Of a stretch of DNA of 64,000 nt, positions 35,825 to 45,101 are shown piece by piece. Within the stretch, counting starts at the first letter, position 1; the number at the start of each line of letters is the position of its first letter. Position numbers and translations under genes: made by a program. The notes beneath the pieces were generated by a model that saw nothing but the letters and a program-made list of their open reading frames with translations, had not been told where the DNA came from and searched no databases. This stretch comes from Nitrospirota bacterium (GTDB lineage Bacteria > Nitrospirota > Thermodesulfovibrionia > Thermodesulfovibrionales > Magnetobacteriaceae), in the NCBI GenBank assembly GCA_015233895.1, contig JADFXG010000003.1, positions 62,001 to 126,000 of the forward strand, given 5' to 3'.

Positions 35825-36970
35825 CTATCCCACCCTAAAATCCCTAAACGCAACAATCGTCTCAAGGATGGCAAGGGCTCCGGAGGTTAAGTCATTGACG
35901 TATATGTGTTCCTCAGTGGTGTGAGGCTGCTGCATTCCGGTTGAGAGCACAAGTGACTTAATCCCACGTTCGTTAAACACGTTAGCATCCGAGCCGCCGC
36001 CATAGACAAGGTGTTCAGGAAGGGTACCGCTTTTGTGTAACGCCACGTCAATGAGTCTTACAAATGGATCATCATCAGCTATTTTAAATCCTACATAATG
36101 CCGCTTATCTTCTATGTGGATTTTTACCTGATGTTTCCTTGCTAATTTAGTTGCCATCTCAAACATACTTTCTTTCAGCCGCTCTATGGTCTCAAGGGTG
36201 TGGCTTCTCATCTCTCCCTCTATGACCACCTCGCGCGGCACCACGTTTGTGGCTGAACCACCCCAAATTGTGCCTATGTTTGCTGTTGTAACTGGATCGA
36301 TTCTGCCATCGGGAAGCTCTGAGATTATTTTTGCCGCAGCTGTTATTGCATTTATCCCTTTTTCAGGCTCAATGCCTGCATGGGCAGAGCGTCCGCTTAT
36401 CCTCATAGTGTAAGCATCATGAGTGGGCGCTGAAACTACTACCCTGCCAACACTCCCGCTGCTGTCTAACACTAACGCATGTTTGCTTTGTAACAAAGTA
36501 TAATCAAAATTCTTTGCCCCATGCAGTCCCCTTTCCTCTGCCGATGTAAACAGCACCTCTATGTCTCCAACAGAAAGCCCCATGTCCTCTATTACACGCA
36601 AAGCCTCAAGTATCTCCACTATCCCGCTTTTGTCATCTGCTCCCAACACGGTTTTCCCGTCTGTCTTAATCACTCCGTTTTCCCTGATTACCCTTATTCC
36701 CCCCGTTGACTCTACCGTGTCCATGTGGCTGCTTAACATAAGCGGCATTGCCCCTGTGGCGTTGCCCTTCTTATATCCTACAAGGTTAAATGAATCCCCA
36801 TAAGACTGGATACTCACACTAAACCCCAGTCCAATTAACTTGCCAGCTAAAACCTCTCCGATTACCTGTTCCTGAAACGACATCGAGTCTATACTGATAA
36901 GCTCAAGGAAATTATTAATAAGCCTGTCTGTATTTATACTATCACGAAGCATCTGCCCTGTTGTTTTCAA
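35825..36970 (-). CDS. M20-family metallopeptidase, peptidase T-like
   Basis: The 381-residue cytosolic enzyme has the di-zinc ligands of the M20 family: SSHMDTVES, GADDKSGIVE and TSAEERGLHGA (catalytic Glu-Glu), with the late HTTEEH. The central dimerisation domain has GRSAHAGIEPEKGINA. It resembles PepT-like tripeptidases. It is last in a minus-strand unit, 3 bp after the yggS homologue. The start could also be the ATG of MLRDS 7 codons in. Confidence 0.9.
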   Translation of the reverse strand: MKTTGQMLRDSINTDRLINNFLELISIDSMSFQEQVIGEVLAGKLIGLGFSVSIQSYGDSFNLVGYKKGNATGAMPLMLSSHMDTVESTGGIRVIRENGVIKTDGKTVLGADDKSGIVEILEALRVIEDMGLSVGDIEVLFTSAEERGLHGAKNFDYTLLQSKHALVLDSSGSVGRVVVSAPTHDAYTMRISGRSAHAGIEPEKGINAITAAAKIISELPDGRIDPVTTANIGTIWGGSATNVVPREVVIEGEMRSHTLETIERLKESMFEMATKLARKHQVKIHIEDKRHYVGFKIADDDPFVRLIDVALHKSGTLPEHLVYGGGSDANVFNERGIKSLVLSTGMQQPHTTEEHIYVNDLTSGALAILETIVAFRDFRVG

Positions 36971-36973
36971 TGT

Positions 36974-37681
36974 CTAATTCCTCTGTCCAAACAGGGCGCT
37001 CCCCACTCTGACCATTGTAGCACCCTCTTCTATCGCCACTCTGAAATCATCAGACATCCCCATAGACAAATGTACCGCATCTGTATGGCCACGTGCTATT
37101 GCTTCATCCCTGATTGTGCGTAACCTTTGGAAATACGGTCGGCTGGCCTCAGGATTATCTAAATTTGGAGGGATTGCCATAAAACCCACAAGCTGCACAT
37201 TTTTCATGTTTGCAATGCAGGTTGTTAACTCAGGCAGAAGATCAATCTCTATACCAGTTTTTGTATCCTCATCGGAGAGTTTTGGCTGAATCAGCACTTT
37301 CTGTATCATCCCAAGTTTTTTGGCTTCTTTATCTATAATCTCAACCAACTCCACAGAGTCAACCGAGTGAATATAGTCAAAAAGTCCGACAGCTTTTTTC
37401 ACCTTGTTTTTTTGCAGATGCCCAAGCAGATGCCATCTCACACATGGAAACGATTCATGCGCTGTTAGTGTCTGGATTTTCTCAAGCCCCTCTTTAACGT
37501 AACTCTCTCCAAAATCTCTGACACCGGCCTCCATTGCAATACAAACTAACTCTGCAGGATAATACTTAGACACAGCTATTAATGCCACTTCATCGGGGTT
37601 TCTGTCTGCTTTAGCAGAGGAGTTACAGATTGCCTTATGGATGTCAGAAATACGGCGGACAAGCTCCTGTGTGTCAATCAT
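36974..37681 (-). CDS. YggS/PLPBP-family pyridoxal-phosphate homeostasis protein
   Basis: The 235-residue protein is the single-domain alanine-racemase-like PLP carrier. It has the PLP lysine in VALIAVSKYYP, FGESYVKEGLEKI, WHLLGHLQKNKV and the C-terminal LSMGMSDDFRVAIEEGATMVRVG (read at residues 205-227). It controls free PLP and amino-acid pools. It overlaps the upstream kinase gene by 4 bases and precedes the M20 gene, so all three are co-transcribed. Confidence 0.95.
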   Translation of the reverse strand: MIDTQELVRRISDIHKAICNSSAKADRNPDEVALIAVSKYYPAELVCIAMEAGVRDFGESYVKEGLEKIQTLTAHESFPCVRWHLLGHLQKNKVKKAVGLFDYIHSVDSVELVEIIDKEAKKLGMIQKVLIQPKLSDEDTKTGIEIDLLPELTTCIANMKNVQLVGFMAIPPNLDNPEASRPYFQRLRTIRDEAIARGHTDAVHLSMGMSDDFRVAIEEGATMVRVGSALFGQRN

Positions 37682-39018
37682 AAAGGAAGAACAAAATAAA
37701 AACTGTTTCCCTTAGGCATAGGGTCATAACCAAAGACACCGCCGTGAATTTCCACTGCGTTTTTAATAAACGTAAGTCCATGCCCGGTTCCCGGACGTGA
37801 CCCAATGTTTGACCCCCTAAAGCCCTCCTCAAATATCTTGTCCCTTTCCTCTGACCTGATGTTTTGGCCAGTAGTGAATACGCTGTACTTTACTCCGTTT
37901 TTATTAGCTCCGAAATAGCCGGGTAGTATCTCTCTGCAGTAGCGCATTAGCTTATATTTTTTACCGTGCTCATCTACGGCATAATCGGTATATTTTAAGG
38001 CATTAGAAAAGAGATTGGCAAAAACCTGCGCTATAAGGCCAAGGTCAACTACCGTTATTATCTCATCTGCCTCATTGCTGCAACAGTCCTCTACGGTTAT
38101 ATTCATCTCTTTGAATCGGTCAATAAAACGGTCTATCTGATGCAGGATTATATCCTTGTGCATGTTGCACGGCTTTGTTCTGAGAGTTAAGTGTCCTTTG
38201 TCAAAGTGGCTCTTTCTGAACAGGGTTTCAAGAAACAGGGATGTGTTATGGTAGTGTTTATCTATGTTTTGAAACTCCTCTATAAGACCCAGGTTTACCT
38301 CCGTGAGTTCTGCCAAAAGGTGCTCTATACACACCTCGTCACACTCAGCATCATGCGTGTATTTATTGAGAAACTTTTCAATCTCCATGTTTTTTGTGAT
38401 TTTACCTTTCATCCGGCGCAAAAACAGTTTAAATATCATATTGGGCACAATGATGTTATGTTCAATATCGGCTACAAGATTGCGGATAAACCTCAGGTGC
38501 TCTATGTTTTTATTAAGCAGCAACCGGTTATGGATGTTAAAACCGATTCTGTTTGCATACTTTTCTAAAAAAAACTCATCCGCCTCTGAAAGATTAGTGT
38601 TGGGATAAACTACGAGAGTGCCAAGAATGTTATTTTTATGCGTATTTGGCAACTGTTCGCTTAGGATCCTTTTCCCCTTTATTGTTATTATGAGATTGTT
38701 GCCTGCGCGGTATGTGCTGTCTGCGGGGCTGATGTCATCAGGGGGCGGCTTATAAAGGCCATTTTCAGGATTTTCCGTTTTTGCCACTAAAGAAAGCTCA
38801 AGTGAACGTGAATCGTAGAGGTAGAGCATGGCATCGAGTTTCAGAAACACTTTTGGCACTGCCACGCACAGAAAATAGAGCTCCTCTATTTCATTAAACT
38901 CCTGAGCAAGGTCATAAAAAGTCTTAAGTGCATCGGCCTGCTCTTGCGTAAAATCGTATTGTCTGTAAGTATTACGCTTACTTTCAGCATACTCCAGTAT
39001 CTGGCTCATTACGGCCAC
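37678..39018 (-). CDS. Cytosolic sensor histidine kinase with GAF-like N-terminus
   Basis: The 446-residue protein has no membrane helix. A GAF-like domain occupies about 25-165. The phospho-acceptor helix appears to be ADIEHNIIVPN, with His at the H box, followed by FANLFSNALKYTDYA (N box) and the atypical GTGHGLTFIKNAVEIHGG (G2). The G1 box is weak. The start is GTG 39018 with gagg 8 bases upstream; ATG 39009 is an alternative. No receiver gene is adjacent, so the partner is unknown. Confidence 0.82.
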   Translation of the reverse strand: MAVMSQILEYAESKRNTYRQYDFTQEQADALKTFYDLAQEFNEIEELYFLCVAVPKVFLKLDAMLYLYDSRSLELSLVAKTENPENGLYKPPPDDISPADSTYRAGNNLIITIKGKRILSEQLPNTHKNNILGTLVVYPNTNLSEADEFFLEKYANRIGFNIHNRLLLNKNIEHLRFIRNLVADIEHNIIVPNMIFKLFLRRMKGKITKNMEIEKFLNKYTHDAECDEVCIEHLLAELTEVNLGLIEEFQNIDKHYHNTSLFLETLFRKSHFDKGHLTLRTKPCNMHKDIILHQIDRFIDRFKEMNITVEDCCSNEADEIITVVDLGLIAQVFANLFSNALKYTDYAVDEHGKKYKLMRYCREILPGYFGANKNGVKYSVFTTGQNIRSEERDKIFEEGFRGSNIGSRPGTGHGLTFIKNAVEIHGGVFGYDPMPKGNSFYFVLPL

Positions 39019-39146
39019 GTGTTTTACCTCTTTACGCCTCTTAATTTAAGCAACATCAGACGTTCTAAAGTCTAACAAAAGCTTTTTTCTGCTGTCAACT
39101 CTAAAACCCCGGGTTTATGTTTTTGATTGCTCTGCCAGGCCCATGT

Positions 39147-39833
39147 TTAATGAAACAAATCAAAATTATTCTTTATAAAACTCACAGCAGACACGTAATC
39201 TTTAAACTGCCTCTCTAACTCTTTAAATTCCCTGAAGTGCACTTTGCATCTGTTTTTTTCTCTTCTAACGCCGACACTGATGTGCAGCATTTCGTGATAA
39301 ATAATATATTCTATAATATACCTCGGTATAAGTGGTTTATCAAGTACCGGATTTATGGTAATAATTCCGAGTTCGGAGTTGTAAGCGCCAAGCCTGCGTC
39401 TTTTTGCAAATCCCTTAGACGGACGTTTTGCCCACGTTATTACACAACTGATGCTCCCCCCAAAGTACGCACAGTTAACGGCGTCAAACATTTCCCTGAG
39501 GTCGTGGAATTTTCCCCGTGTGATGACAGTTCTTTTGCGGTTGGCTGGAGGGGTCTTAATGGAATCAGCATTGTCTTTAATATATTTCTTTAAAACTGAG
39601 CCACTTGTTTTTCTGTTTGAGGCAATCATGGCTATTTCTTTCATAACACCATACGGAGCCGTAAGAAACATTTTATGAGCCCTTATGATAAGTTTTTTAT
39701 CTTTGGTGCTTATCGTAAGAAGGCTTGAGGAATTGTCGGTTATGGTTAGGTTAACAGATAAGCGTGCGGTCTCTTCAATATAGCTTTTTAACCTGTTAAA
39801 ATCATTCACATTCCCTGCACCGAAGTCAGACAT
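39147..39833 (-). CDS. SprT-like zinc metallopeptidase
   Basis: The 228-residue protein has the gluzincin motif HEMLH in IIYHEMLHISVG and a later histidine in CKVHFREFKELE, as in SprT/YgjP-like families. Upstream is HDLREMFDAVNCAYFGGSI with GAYNSELGIITINPVLD. The N-terminal 100 residues are of unknown type. Proteins with this core act in DNA-protein crosslink repair or RNA metabolism; its role here is open. Confidence 0.8.
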   Translation of the reverse strand: MSDFGAGNVNDFNRLKSYIEETARLSVNLTITDNSSSLLTISTKDKKLIIRAHKMFLTAPYGVMKEIAMIASNRKTSGSVLKKYIKDNADSIKTPPANRKRTVITRGKFHDLREMFDAVNCAYFGGSISCVITWAKRPSKGFAKRRRLGAYNSELGIITINPVLDKPLIPRYIIEYIIYHEMLHISVGVRREKNRCKVHFREFKELERQFKDYVSAVSFIKNNFDLFH

Positions 39834-39903
39834 AATAGATATTTTAAAACAAACTAACTATCAGTGTAAAATTTTGATGTTCAGACTGTGTGTCCACTGA
39901 CTT

Positions 39904-40286
39904 ATACCGAGTTGCAGACAGAAGCATAACGCGGCGGCAAGGAGAAAGCGACGTAGGCGTACTTTTAGTACGTTGAGGAGCTTTTGACGATGCCAACAAA
40001 GTTAGGCGATAGAATGCAACTCGAGACCGTTGCAAAATTCCCAAAATGGGGGAAAAGTATTTCCCAATTAATACCGAGTAGCAGCCTAAAATATAATAAT
40101 GATGAGATTACCACGTCGCTATCGCTCCTCGTAATGACGGATAGGTACGCCCACGCACAGCCCACGCCGTCATTGCGAACCCCCGCAGGGGGTGTGGCAA
40201 TCTCATCCTTTTTCTATAACATTTTGTTATATTTTTGAACTCAACTTTGGTGTTATAATATTTTTGCAACGGTCTCAACTCGGTAT
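39904..40286. repeat. Nested repeat region, outer inverted ends ataccgagttg/caactcggtat
   Basis: The interval is bounded by ataccgagttg (39904-39914) and its inverse at 40276-40286. Inside are a 114-bp unit (39909-40022) with ends gagttgca/tgcaactc and an internal hairpin gtacttttagtac, and the complete MITE copy B (40023-40276). The outer end overlaps the stop codon of the glycoside hydrolase gene. A further ataccgagtagcag copy lies inside at 40071-40084. It looks like insertion of one repeat at the edge of another. Confidence 0.65.
40023..40276. mobile_element. MITE-like element, copy B (254 bp)
   Basis: The ends gagaccgttgca (40023) and tgcaacggtctc (40265-40276) match copy A. It is flanked by a perfect 5-bp direct repeat aactc (40018-40022 and 40277-40281), a target duplication. 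The interior carries gagattaccacgtcgc/cgtaatgacgg and cgtcattgcg/ggtgtggcaatctca arms, as in copy A. There is no ORF, so mobility would need a transposase in trans. Confidence 0.88.
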
Positions 40287-41683
40287 TACTTGTTGCTGAT
40301 TTCCTCAATATAACACGGTGTGTCAGAGACATATAAGTCAATTGACCCGTTAGTTACGCTGTAGTATGAAACATTGAAGTTACCGCTTTCATCTGCCGGT
40401 GTACTTTGTGTTACTAAAGCGCCTGTGACAGTTGTGCCTGAAAGAGGAAATGTTATTATCTTGTCTGAGGCAGCCCATACCACATGTACTGGTTTACCGG
40501 CTACCTCAAATCTATAGGCATACGTGGAGGTATCATGATTAAGCGGTATAGTTGTAACTGATGTGAAGGAATCAATTTTTTTTATTAAATTCTTAAGTGT
40601 AAAGTAAGCTGGTTTTTTTCTGCCTCCCCGGGGGTCAATCAAGCCAGCATCTGACATTTTATAATACACATAAAAGATTTTTTCTGCTCCTGCAGCAAAA
40701 GCTCTGACATAACCTTTCACTATGTTCTTAGCCTGAGATAATTCATCCGGCGAGTTGTTAGCGCCTGTATCCGGATGGTTTGTGCTAAACACCATGTACT
40801 CTGTGTTCCAGAGTCTGTTAATATTTTTATGGCTAAAGACATCGTGCCAAACGCTTGTTGCAAGATCCCCAACATCATCACGCTGTGGCAGATAGTGCCA
40901 ATTACCTACATCAAAAGGTGAAAAGTCCAGCGAATCTAACACATACTGCCAGTATGACGTGTTACCGCCCGTTGCTCCGCCGTTTAATATCTTTGCCTGT
41001 GGGTAAACCTCTTTAATCGCCGTCGTTGTGACCTTGACCAGCTCTACATAATCGCGCGCTGTTCCCTTATAAAATATCATCGGCGAGCCGGCGGTAAGGC
41101 TGGATTCAGGTTCGTTTAATATTTCCCAGTAATTGACAGGATAGAGAAGCCCGGGCATGTCATTGACGCCGTCTCCGTTATAGCGGTCAACCAAAGCCTT
41201 CACAAAGTTACTGTAAGCTTCAATATCATACGGATTGTACCTGCTTGCTGGCAAATCGGCAAGCCATCCTGTTGAGGTCTCCCAACCTGGTAATCCCTCC
41301 CAGTGCTCCTGGTCCCAGTCTACAAAGGGCCAAATTGTTGCTATTATTGAAATCCCGTGCTCTTCAGCCGCTCTTACGTATGCATCCGGTATCGTAAAAT
41401 CATAGACTCCCCTTTCGTGCTCGATTATGTTACGGTTAAAGGGGCCGGGATGGGGCCTGTCCCACTTAAATCCAAGATCATCGTACGGTGTAAAATACGA
41501 ATATGAAGCAAATGCAGTACTCCACGGCATTGCCACTGACGAGCTGCCAACTAACCCAAAGGCATTTCCGAGATAACCAAACCGGTGTGTGTTACTATCT
41601 GCACACAGCACTTCACCCAGAGAAAGAAACGCCCCAAAAAGCGCTAAAAGCAATATAGAAAAAATCTTTGACATAAAATCCAC
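40286..41683 (-). CDS. Secreted glycoside hydrolase, clan GH-A (GH39-like)
   Basis: The 465-residue protein has a signal peptide (about residues 4-28) and a TIM-barrel hydrolase core. The acid/base glutamate is in VNYWEILNEPESS and a nucleophile glutamate is likely in RLWNTEYM. The ends of other strands are ATIWPFVDWDQEHW and VGNWHYLPQRDD. A C-terminal beta domain follows. Its substrate, a beta-glycan or exopolysaccharide, is unknown. A second possible start is 9 bases in. It ends inside a repeat region. Confidence 0.8.
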   Translation of the reverse strand: MDFMSKIFSILLLALFGAFLSLGEVLCADSNTHRFGYLGNAFGLVGSSSVAMPWSTAFASYSYFTPYDDLGFKWDRPHPGPFNRNIIEHERGVYDFTIPDAYVRAAEEHGISIIATIWPFVDWDQEHWEGLPGWETSTGWLADLPASRYNPYDIEAYSNFVKALVDRYNGDGVNDMPGLLYPVNYWEILNEPESSLTAGSPMIFYKGTARDYVELVKVTTTAIKEVYPQAKILNGGATGGNTSYWQYVLDSLDFSPFDVGNWHYLPQRDDVGDLATSVWHDVFSHKNINRLWNTEYMVFSTNHPDTGANNSPDELSQAKNIVKGYVRAFAAGAEKIFYVYYKMSDAGLIDPRGGRKKPAYFTLKNLIKKIDSFTSVTTIPLNHDTSTYAYRFEVAGKPVHVVWAASDKIITFPLSGTTVTGALVTQSTPADESGNFNVSYYSVTNGSIDLYVSDTPCYIEEISNK

Positions 41684-41937
41684 CCGCTAAAATAGCTATT
41701 GTTGATTTGTCATCAAAGACTACACAACTTAATCTATCATTTTTGGACAAAGTTGTCAATAAGTCCTTTTATCACAGTAAATAGCACGGTTAGAAAAAAA
41801 AACATTAAAATACCAAAAAAGACTGAATAAGGCATTTGACATTTCAATATCGTTATGTTACAGTATTCTGAGTGGGTAGTTTTAAGGCAGCACAGATACG
41901 GTGTAGTCAGTAGAGAGTTAGTATATAGTAAATTTGA

Positions 41938-42014
<77 letters not shown>

Positions 42015-42138
42015 AATTCCTCCTTAGTTTGTTAAATAACCCAAAAAATCTTAACTTTATGACATAGCTCATATATATAAAAGCCGATTTTGTTAGATAA
42101 TTATGTAAGATGTTAATAACTCTATTAGGAGGAAGGCT

Positions 42139-42336
42139 ATGGCTGAGAAAATAACAAAGGACTCTGTGATTGGGCAGGTTATAAAGGATGTGCCGGGGGC
42201 AAAGGATGTTATAGAGAAGTACTTCGGTAACGGCTGTTTTACTTGTCCAGGAATTAATATGGAATCAATATCGTTTGGTTCTATGATGCACAATATGGAT
42301 CCGCAGAAAATTGTGGACGAAATAAACTCATTATAA
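42139..42336 (+). CDS. DUF1858-domain protein
   Basis: The 65-residue protein matches DUF1858: ITKDSVIGQVIKDVPGAKDV, then the cysteine pair in NGCFTCPG, then MESISFGSMMHNMDP. The domain appears alone or beside hybrid-cluster and redox proteins. The CFTC pair may undergo thiol-disulfide exchange. It has a good ribosome site (aggagga) and is followed by a second tiny Cys protein. Confidence 0.88.
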   Translation: MAEKITKDSVIGQVIKDVPGAKDVIEKYFGNGCFTCPGINMESISFGSMMHNMDPQKIVDEINSL

Positions 42337-42352
42337 GGGGGACAAAACCATT

Positions 42353-42481
42353 ATGGAATGTAAATGTTTTGTATGCGGCACCCAGAGCAAAGACAGGGTG
42401 TATTTAGAGTGTTATCATGAGGGTGAGAAAAAGATGGTTTGTGTGCGGTGCCTTCCGCCTCTCATTCACGGCGCCCACTAA
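42353..42481 (+). CDS. 42-residue zinc-ribbon-like mini-protein
   Basis: The ORF starts with ATG 42353, 13 bases after gggggac and 17 bp after the DUF1858 gene. It encodes a protein with CKCFVCG, a central LECYHEG, and CVRCLPPLIHGAH. The spaced CxxC pairs suggest a zinc ribbon. The high cysteine content, the ribosome site and the tight spacing argue for a real gene. Function unknown. Confidence 0.65.
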   Translation: MECKCFVCGTQSKDRVYLECYHEGEKKMVCVRCLPPLIHGAH

Positions 42482-42496
42482 ATTTTAATAGTATTG

Positions 42497-42552
42497 AACA
42501 CAGATAAACGCAGATAGATTAAATAATCCTAATCTCTGTGCTAATCTGTGTT
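42497..42552 (+). terminator. Long inverted repeat after the mini-protein gene
   Basis: Arms aacacagat (42497-42505) and atctgtgtt (42544-42552) with inner cagat/atctg pairing are followed by ttatttgg and tttttg. It may serve as a terminator or be a dispersed repeat. Confidence 0.45.
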
Positions 42553-42620
42553 TTATTTGGTTTTTGTTAATTTGCTTTTTTGATTGCTTATTGTTATAAT
42601 TTTCTACAGAGTTAGAAAAT

Positions 42621-43547
42621 ATGGAAAATAAGCACTCAAAAGGCGTAATATCGGCAATAGGCAATACCCCGCTTGTTACTCTTAAAAACATAAACCCTGT
42701 CAGTGGGGTTGAAATTCTTGCTAAATTAGAGGGTAACAACCCTGGCGGTTCCGTTAAGGACAGAATAGCGTGGTATATGGTCAAAGACGCTGAGGACAGG
42801 GGACTTCTTACAAAAGATAAAATAATCCTTGAACCAACAAGCGGCAACACCGGCATTGGTTTGGCTATGGTGGGGGCGGCAAGGGGTTACAGGGTTAAGC
42901 TTGTAATGCCCGAGTGTGTTAGTATGGAAAGAAGAATGACTCTTGAGGCATTTGGCGCAGAATTAATCCTGAGTCCCGGCTGTGAGGGCACAGACGGTGC
43001 AATTCGCATGGCTCACAGAATATATGATGACAACAGACAAGTATATTTTATGCCGGATCAGTTTAATAATCCTGCCAACATCAGAGCCCACTACGAAACA
43101 ACAGGTGTTGAGATTTATGAGCAAACCAAAGGAGAGGTAAGCGTTTTTGTAGCCGGCATGGGAACAACCGGAACTCTGATGGGTACAGGTAAGAGACTTA
43201 AGGAGTATGATGCCTCAATAAAAATAGTCGGCGTAGAGCCGCTTCTGGGACATAAGATTCAGGGACTTAAAAACATGGCTGAATCCATAGTGCCGGGCAT
43301 ATGGGACTTATCAAAAATAGATGAGAAACTTAATGTCGAGGATGATGACGCATTTACAATGGCTCGGAGTTTGGCAGTAAAAGAGGGACTCTTTGTTGGT
43401 ATGAGCAGCGGAGCTGCGGTGCATGCCGCAGTTGAAATGGCTAAGAGCATTAAAAGTGGTATGATTGTTGTGATATTACCCGACAGAGGGGACAGATACC
43501 TGAGCACAACCCTGTTTAAATCAATATGTGCTGACTGCCCGCCCTAA
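42621..43547 (+). CDS. cysM: Cysteine synthase (CysK/CysM family)
   Basis: The PLP enzyme forms cysteine from an activated serine and sulfide (or thiosulfate for CysM). The 308-residue protein has the PLP lysine Lys46 in NPGGSVKDR, the phosphate-binding PTSGNTGIGLAM and the GMSSGAAVHAAV loop. The NPGGSVKDR form fits CysM/CysK of anaerobes. It is 139 bp after the mini-protein gene, and the NeuB-like gene begins 7 bp after its stop codon. It could be co-transcribed with the glycan genes by chance. Confidence 0.92.
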   Translation: MENKHSKGVISAIGNTPLVTLKNINPVSGVEILAKLEGNNPGGSVKDRIAWYMVKDAEDRGLLTKDKIILEPTSGNTGIGLAMVGAARGYRVKLVMPECVSMERRMTLEAFGAELILSPGCEGTDGAIRMAHRIYDDNRQVYFMPDQFNNPANIRAHYETTGVEIYEQTKGEVSVFVAGMGTTGTLMGTGKRLKEYDASIKIVGVEPLLGHKIQGLKNMAESIVPGIWDLSKIDEKLNVEDDDAFTMARSLAVKEGLFVGMSSGAAVHAAVEMAKSIKSGMIVVILPDRGDRYLSTTLFKSICADCPP

Positions 43548-43553
43548 GATACC

Positions 43554-45086
43554 GTGATGGAGAGCAAAAATTTGTTTTCAAACCTGTTCATATTTGAGAT
43601 GGCAAATAACCACATGGGTGATGTGCAACATGGGTTGCGTGTTATCAGGGAGTTCCACAACGTATGCAGCGGTTTTAAGGAATTTAACTTTGCTTTTAAA
43701 TTTCAATACAGAGACATAGAGACCTTTATTCACAATGATTATAAAAACAGAACAGATATAAAATACGTTAAGAGATTTTTGGAAACAAACATCTCTGCCT
43801 CTGAAAAAAAACTCTTAAAAACTGAGGCTGAAAAGCTGGGCTTCATAACCATCTGTACCCCGTTTGACGAAAACTCTGTTGATTTAATAGAGGACCATGG
43901 ATTTTCAATCATAAAAATCGCAAGCTGCTCATTTACAGACTGGCCACTTCTTGAAAAAATCGCAAAAAAAGATAAACCAATTATTGCCTCCACTGCCAGC
44001 GCATCGCTTGAGGATATAGACCAGGTTGTACTGTTTTTTGAACACAGGGAAAAAACACTTTGTCTCATGCACTGTGTGGGCGAGTACCCGACGGCTGAGA
44101 GCAACTTACAGTTGAACCAAATTGATTTGTTAAAGAGAAGATATCCTGACCTGACCGTTGGATTTTCAACTCACGAATCCCCCGACAACACCGACTCAAT
44201 AAAAATCGCAATAGCTAAAGGAGCGAAGGTTTTTGAAAGACATGTTGCCCTTAAGACCGAAAAATATGATATAAACGCATATTCCTCTACTCCTGAGCAA
44301 ATACAAGCGTGGCTTAAATCGGCAAGCAGTGCGTTTGCCATGTGCGGGGGTGTAAGTGTGGAGAGGTTTGCTGGTTCTGACAAAGAAAAAGCAGACTTAA
44401 GGGGATTACAAAGGGGAGTTTTTGCTAAAACCACAATTGAGGCAGGACAATGCATTGACACTTCAAACACCTTTTATGCAATCCCTAATCTTGAAAATCA
44501 AATAGTAGCAAATGATATGTCAAAATACATCGAGTTTATCGCCATAAAAAATATTAAAGCCGGTGAACCGGTTACGTTACCTGATGTCTCCACAAAAAAC
44601 TTCAGAGCTGACGTGCTGGCAATCATTAATAAACTAAAACCACTACTGACGGAAAGTAAGATAGCACTCAGTGACAAGCTGGAAATGGAACTGTCTCACC
44701 ACTACGGAATAGAGCGGTTCAGTGAGTGGGGCGCTGCTATTATAAACTGTATAAACAGAGAGTACTGTAAGAAGATAATTATCCTGCTTCCCGGACAAAA
44801 GCACCCAGTTCATTTCCATAAAAAGAAAGAAGAGACCTTTCATGTCCTCTATGGCAGCGTAACGGTTAACCTTGGCGGCATAGAAAAGACATACAAGTGT
44901 GGGGACATTGTGGTTGTTGAGCGGGAGGTAAAACACAATTTCAGCTCAGAAGACGGCGCAATTTTTGAGGAGATTTCAACCACTCATTACAAGGACGATT
45001 CGTTTTATGACGATGAAAAGATTGCAAAAAACAGAAAAACCGCTATGACTTTCTGGGCCGATTGGCTTTATAAGCCTATATTTTAG
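43554..45086 (+). CDS. NeuB-type nonulosonic acid synthase fused to a C-terminal cupin
   Basis: Residues 8-275 are the NeuB synthase barrel (FIFEMANNHMGDVQHGLRVI, FAFKFQYRD, TICTPFDENSVD, KIASCSF, VGFSTHESP). The enzyme condenses phosphoenolpyruvate with a hexosamine-type aldehyde. Residues 295-350 form a SAF-like domain (FIAIKNIKAGEPVTLPDV). An extra 400-510 cupin domain follows (LLPGQKHPVHFHKKKEETFHVLYG). A NeuB-cupin fusion is less common. The start is GTG 43554 or ATG 43557. The likely product is a sialic-acid-like sugar. Confidence 0.88.
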   Translation: MMESKNLFSNLFIFEMANNHMGDVQHGLRVIREFHNVCSGFKEFNFAFKFQYRDIETFIHNDYKNRTDIKYVKRFLETNISASEKKLLKTEAEKLGFITICTPFDENSVDLIEDHGFSIIKIASCSFTDWPLLEKIAKKDKPIIASTASASLEDIDQVVLFFEHREKTLCLMHCVGEYPTAESNLQLNQIDLLKRRYPDLTVGFSTHESPDNTDSIKIAIAKGAKVFERHVALKTEKYDINAYSSTPEQIQAWLKSASSAFAMCGGVSVERFAGSDKEKADLRGLQRGVFAKTTIEAGQCIDTSNTFYAIPNLENQIVANDMSKYIEFIAIKNIKAGEPVTLPDVSTKNFRADVLAIINKLKPLLTESKIALSDKLEMELSHHYGIERFSEWGAAIINCINREYCKKIIILLPGQKHPVHFHKKKEETFHVLYGSVTVNLGGIEKTYKCGDIVVVEREVKHNFSSEDGAIFEEISTTHYKDDSFYDDEKIAKNRKTAMTFWADWLYKPIF

Positions 45087-45101
45087 AGGCTGCTGACATA
45101 T

